Source: Nitrospirota bacterium (GTDB lineage: Bacteria; Nitrospirota; JACRHJ01). Taken from it: a DNA stretch of 12,299 nt. The position numbers were made by a program, and so were the translations under genes. Location: NCBI GenBank assembly GCA_021815285.1, contig JAKAHE010000043.1, positions 1 through 12,299 of the forward strand, given 5' to 3'. Each line of letters begins with the position of its first letter. Position 1 is the stretch's first letter. Below the pieces are notes generated by a model, which was not told the origin of the DNA, made no database searches, and saw nothing but the letters and a program-made list of their open reading frames with translations. Of this stretch, positions 11,158 through 12,299 are shown in pieces.

Positions 11158-12299
11158 ATGGCCTATTCCAAGATGCGAGAAGAGAGAAGGGATTTCGCGA
11201 AAATACCCGCGATAATGGACATCCCGGACCTTATCGACATTCAGAAAAGTTCGTATTACCGCTTCCTTCAGCAGGACATTGCTCCCGCCGAGAGGAAGAA
11301 CATCGGGCTTCAGGCTGCTTTCAATTCCATCTTCCCAATAGCAGACTTCAACGAGACTTTCACGATTGAATTTGTGGAATATTCGATTGGCGACCCGAAG
11401 TTTTCAGTCAGGGAATGCCTCCAGAGGGGCACGACCTTTGCGGCGCCTCTTAAAATAAAAGTGCGCCTGGCCGCCTGGGAAAAAGACGAGGAGACCGGCA
11501 CGAGGCGCCTGAAATACGCCAAGGAGGAAGGCGCGGATATTTATCTGGGAGAACTCCCGCTTATGACGGAGAACGGCACGTTCATCATAAACGGGACGGA
11601 GAGAGTGGTTGTAAGCCAGCTCCACCGCTCCCCCGGCGCATTCTTTACCCACGACAAGGGAAAGACCCACTCCTCCGGCAAGATACTTTACTCCGCCAGG
11701 ATAATCCCTTACCGCGGTTCCTGGCTTGATTTCGAGTTCGACATCAAGGACCTGCTCTACGTCAGGATAGACCGCAGAAGGAAAATCCCCGCGACGATAC
11801 TACTCAAGGCCCTTGGTTATTCAAACGAGGAACTGCTCCGATACTACTACCCGGTCGAGAAGGTGCGCGCGGTCAAGAACGGCTTCGCGCGCAAGATAGA
11901 CGCAGAGATACTGGCCGGATGGAAGGCGGTTAGCGATATAACGGTTGACGGCAAGGAAGTCGTCGTCAGGAAAGGCAACAAGATTACCAAGGCCGCGATA
12001 AAAAAGCTCGAATCCATGAATGTCAGCGAGATACCAATTTCGCTGGAAGAAATGGCCGGCAGGATTGCCATTAAGGACATCGTGGATTCAGAAACCGGTG
12101 AGGTTATAGCCGAGGGCAACGAGGAACTGAAGGAAGAGACCATCCAGAAGCTCCTGAAGGCAAAAATCGGTTCCGGCGAAGGCGCCTGGTTCGAGTTGCT
12201 CTTCATAGACGGCATTCGTTTCATACCGTCGCTTCGGGATACTCTTTTACTGGACAAGCTTGGGACTCCGGAAGAGGCCATGATAGAGATATACAGGAG
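11158..12299 (+). CDS. rpoB: DNA-directed RNA polymerase beta subunit (5' part)
   Basis: The second largest core RNA polymerase subunit; 380 codons are present and the frame continues past the right edge. The ATG follows AAGGAGAG with a 4-base spacer. The visible part starts MAYSKMREERRDFAKIPAIMDIPDLIDIQ-like and contains the N-terminal protrusion and lobe motifs FPIADFNETFTIEFVEY, GELPLMTENGTFIINGTERV, VSQLHRSPGAFF and PYRGSWLDFEFD. The rifampicin cluster and catalytic parts lie beyond the window. It is separated from rplL by an attenuator. Confidence 0.99.
   Translation, partial: MAYSKMREERRDFAKIPAIMDIPDLIDIQKSSYYRFLQQDIAPAERKNIGLQAAFNSIFPIADFNETFTIEFVEYSIGDPKFSVRECLQRGTTFAAPLKIKVRLAAWEKDEETGTRRLKYAKEEGADIYLGELPLMTENGTFIINGTERVVVSQLHRSPGAFFTHDKGKTHSSGKILYSARIIPYRGSWLDFEFDIKDLLYVRIDRRRKIPATILLKALGYSNEELLRYYYPVEKVRAVKNGFARKIDAEILAGWKAVSDITVDGKEVVVRKGNKITKAAIKKLESMNVSEIPISLEEMAGRIAIKDIVDSETGEVIAEGNEELKEETIQKLLKAKIGSGEGAWFELLFIDGIRFIPSLRDTLLLDKLGTPEEAMIEIYR

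Overview
This is a bacterial housekeeping locus on a chromosome or large contig. It joins a phenylalanyl-tRNA synthetase operon (minus strand) back to back with a tRNA-tuf-secE-nusG-rplKAJL-rpoB cluster (plus strand). The proteins are ordinary bacterial ones: a Cys4 zinc-type L33, EF-Tu with GHVDHGKT, SecE with a single membrane span, and heterotetrameric PheS/PheT. The order tRNA-Tyr, tRNA-Gly, (extra gene), tRNA-Thr, tuf recalls the thrU-tyrU-glyT-thrT-tufB operon of proteobacteria. The EF-Tu and ribosomal proteins look most like those of deltaproteobacterial or Nitrospirota-type lineages, but I cannot place the organism from sequence reading alone.

Left part (1-3913, minus strand). A strong sigma70-type promoter (TTGAAA-N17-TATAAT) drives pheS. 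A small two-span membrane protein with a PH-like tail overlaps the pheS stop by one base. After 94 bases, which hold two inverted palindromic REP-like units, comes pheT, starting on TTG and running off the left edge. The last ~50 codons of pheT do not look like the expected FDX-ACB domain.

Middle (3914-5876, plus strand). Two sigma70-like promoters precede tRNA-Tyr(GTA) and tRNA-Gly(TCC). A secreted TPR/HExxH metalloprotease-like gene lies between tRNA-Gly and tRNA-Thr(GGT), with only 28 and 8 bases separating it from the flanking tRNAs. A terminator-like hairpin and a third promoter-like pair lead into tuf.

Right part (5877-12299, plus strand). The order is tuf (EF-Tu), rpmG (L33), tRNA-Trp(CCA), secE, nusG, rplK (L11), rplA (L1), rplJ (L10), rplL (L7/L12), then the 5' part of rpoB. 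These genes supply tRNA delivery, the ribosomal stalk and GTPase centre, the Sec translocon, and the RNA polymerase beta subunit with its elongation factor. A hairpin plus T-run between rplL and rpoB looks like the classic partial attenuator.

The coding content is mostly conserved. The less ordinary material is in the spacers: several families of hairpin repeats, including REP-like units that keep pairing by compensatory changes; an uORF that overlaps the rplJ TTG start and crosses a hairpin covering its Shine-Dalgarno; and the protease gene nested between tRNA genes.
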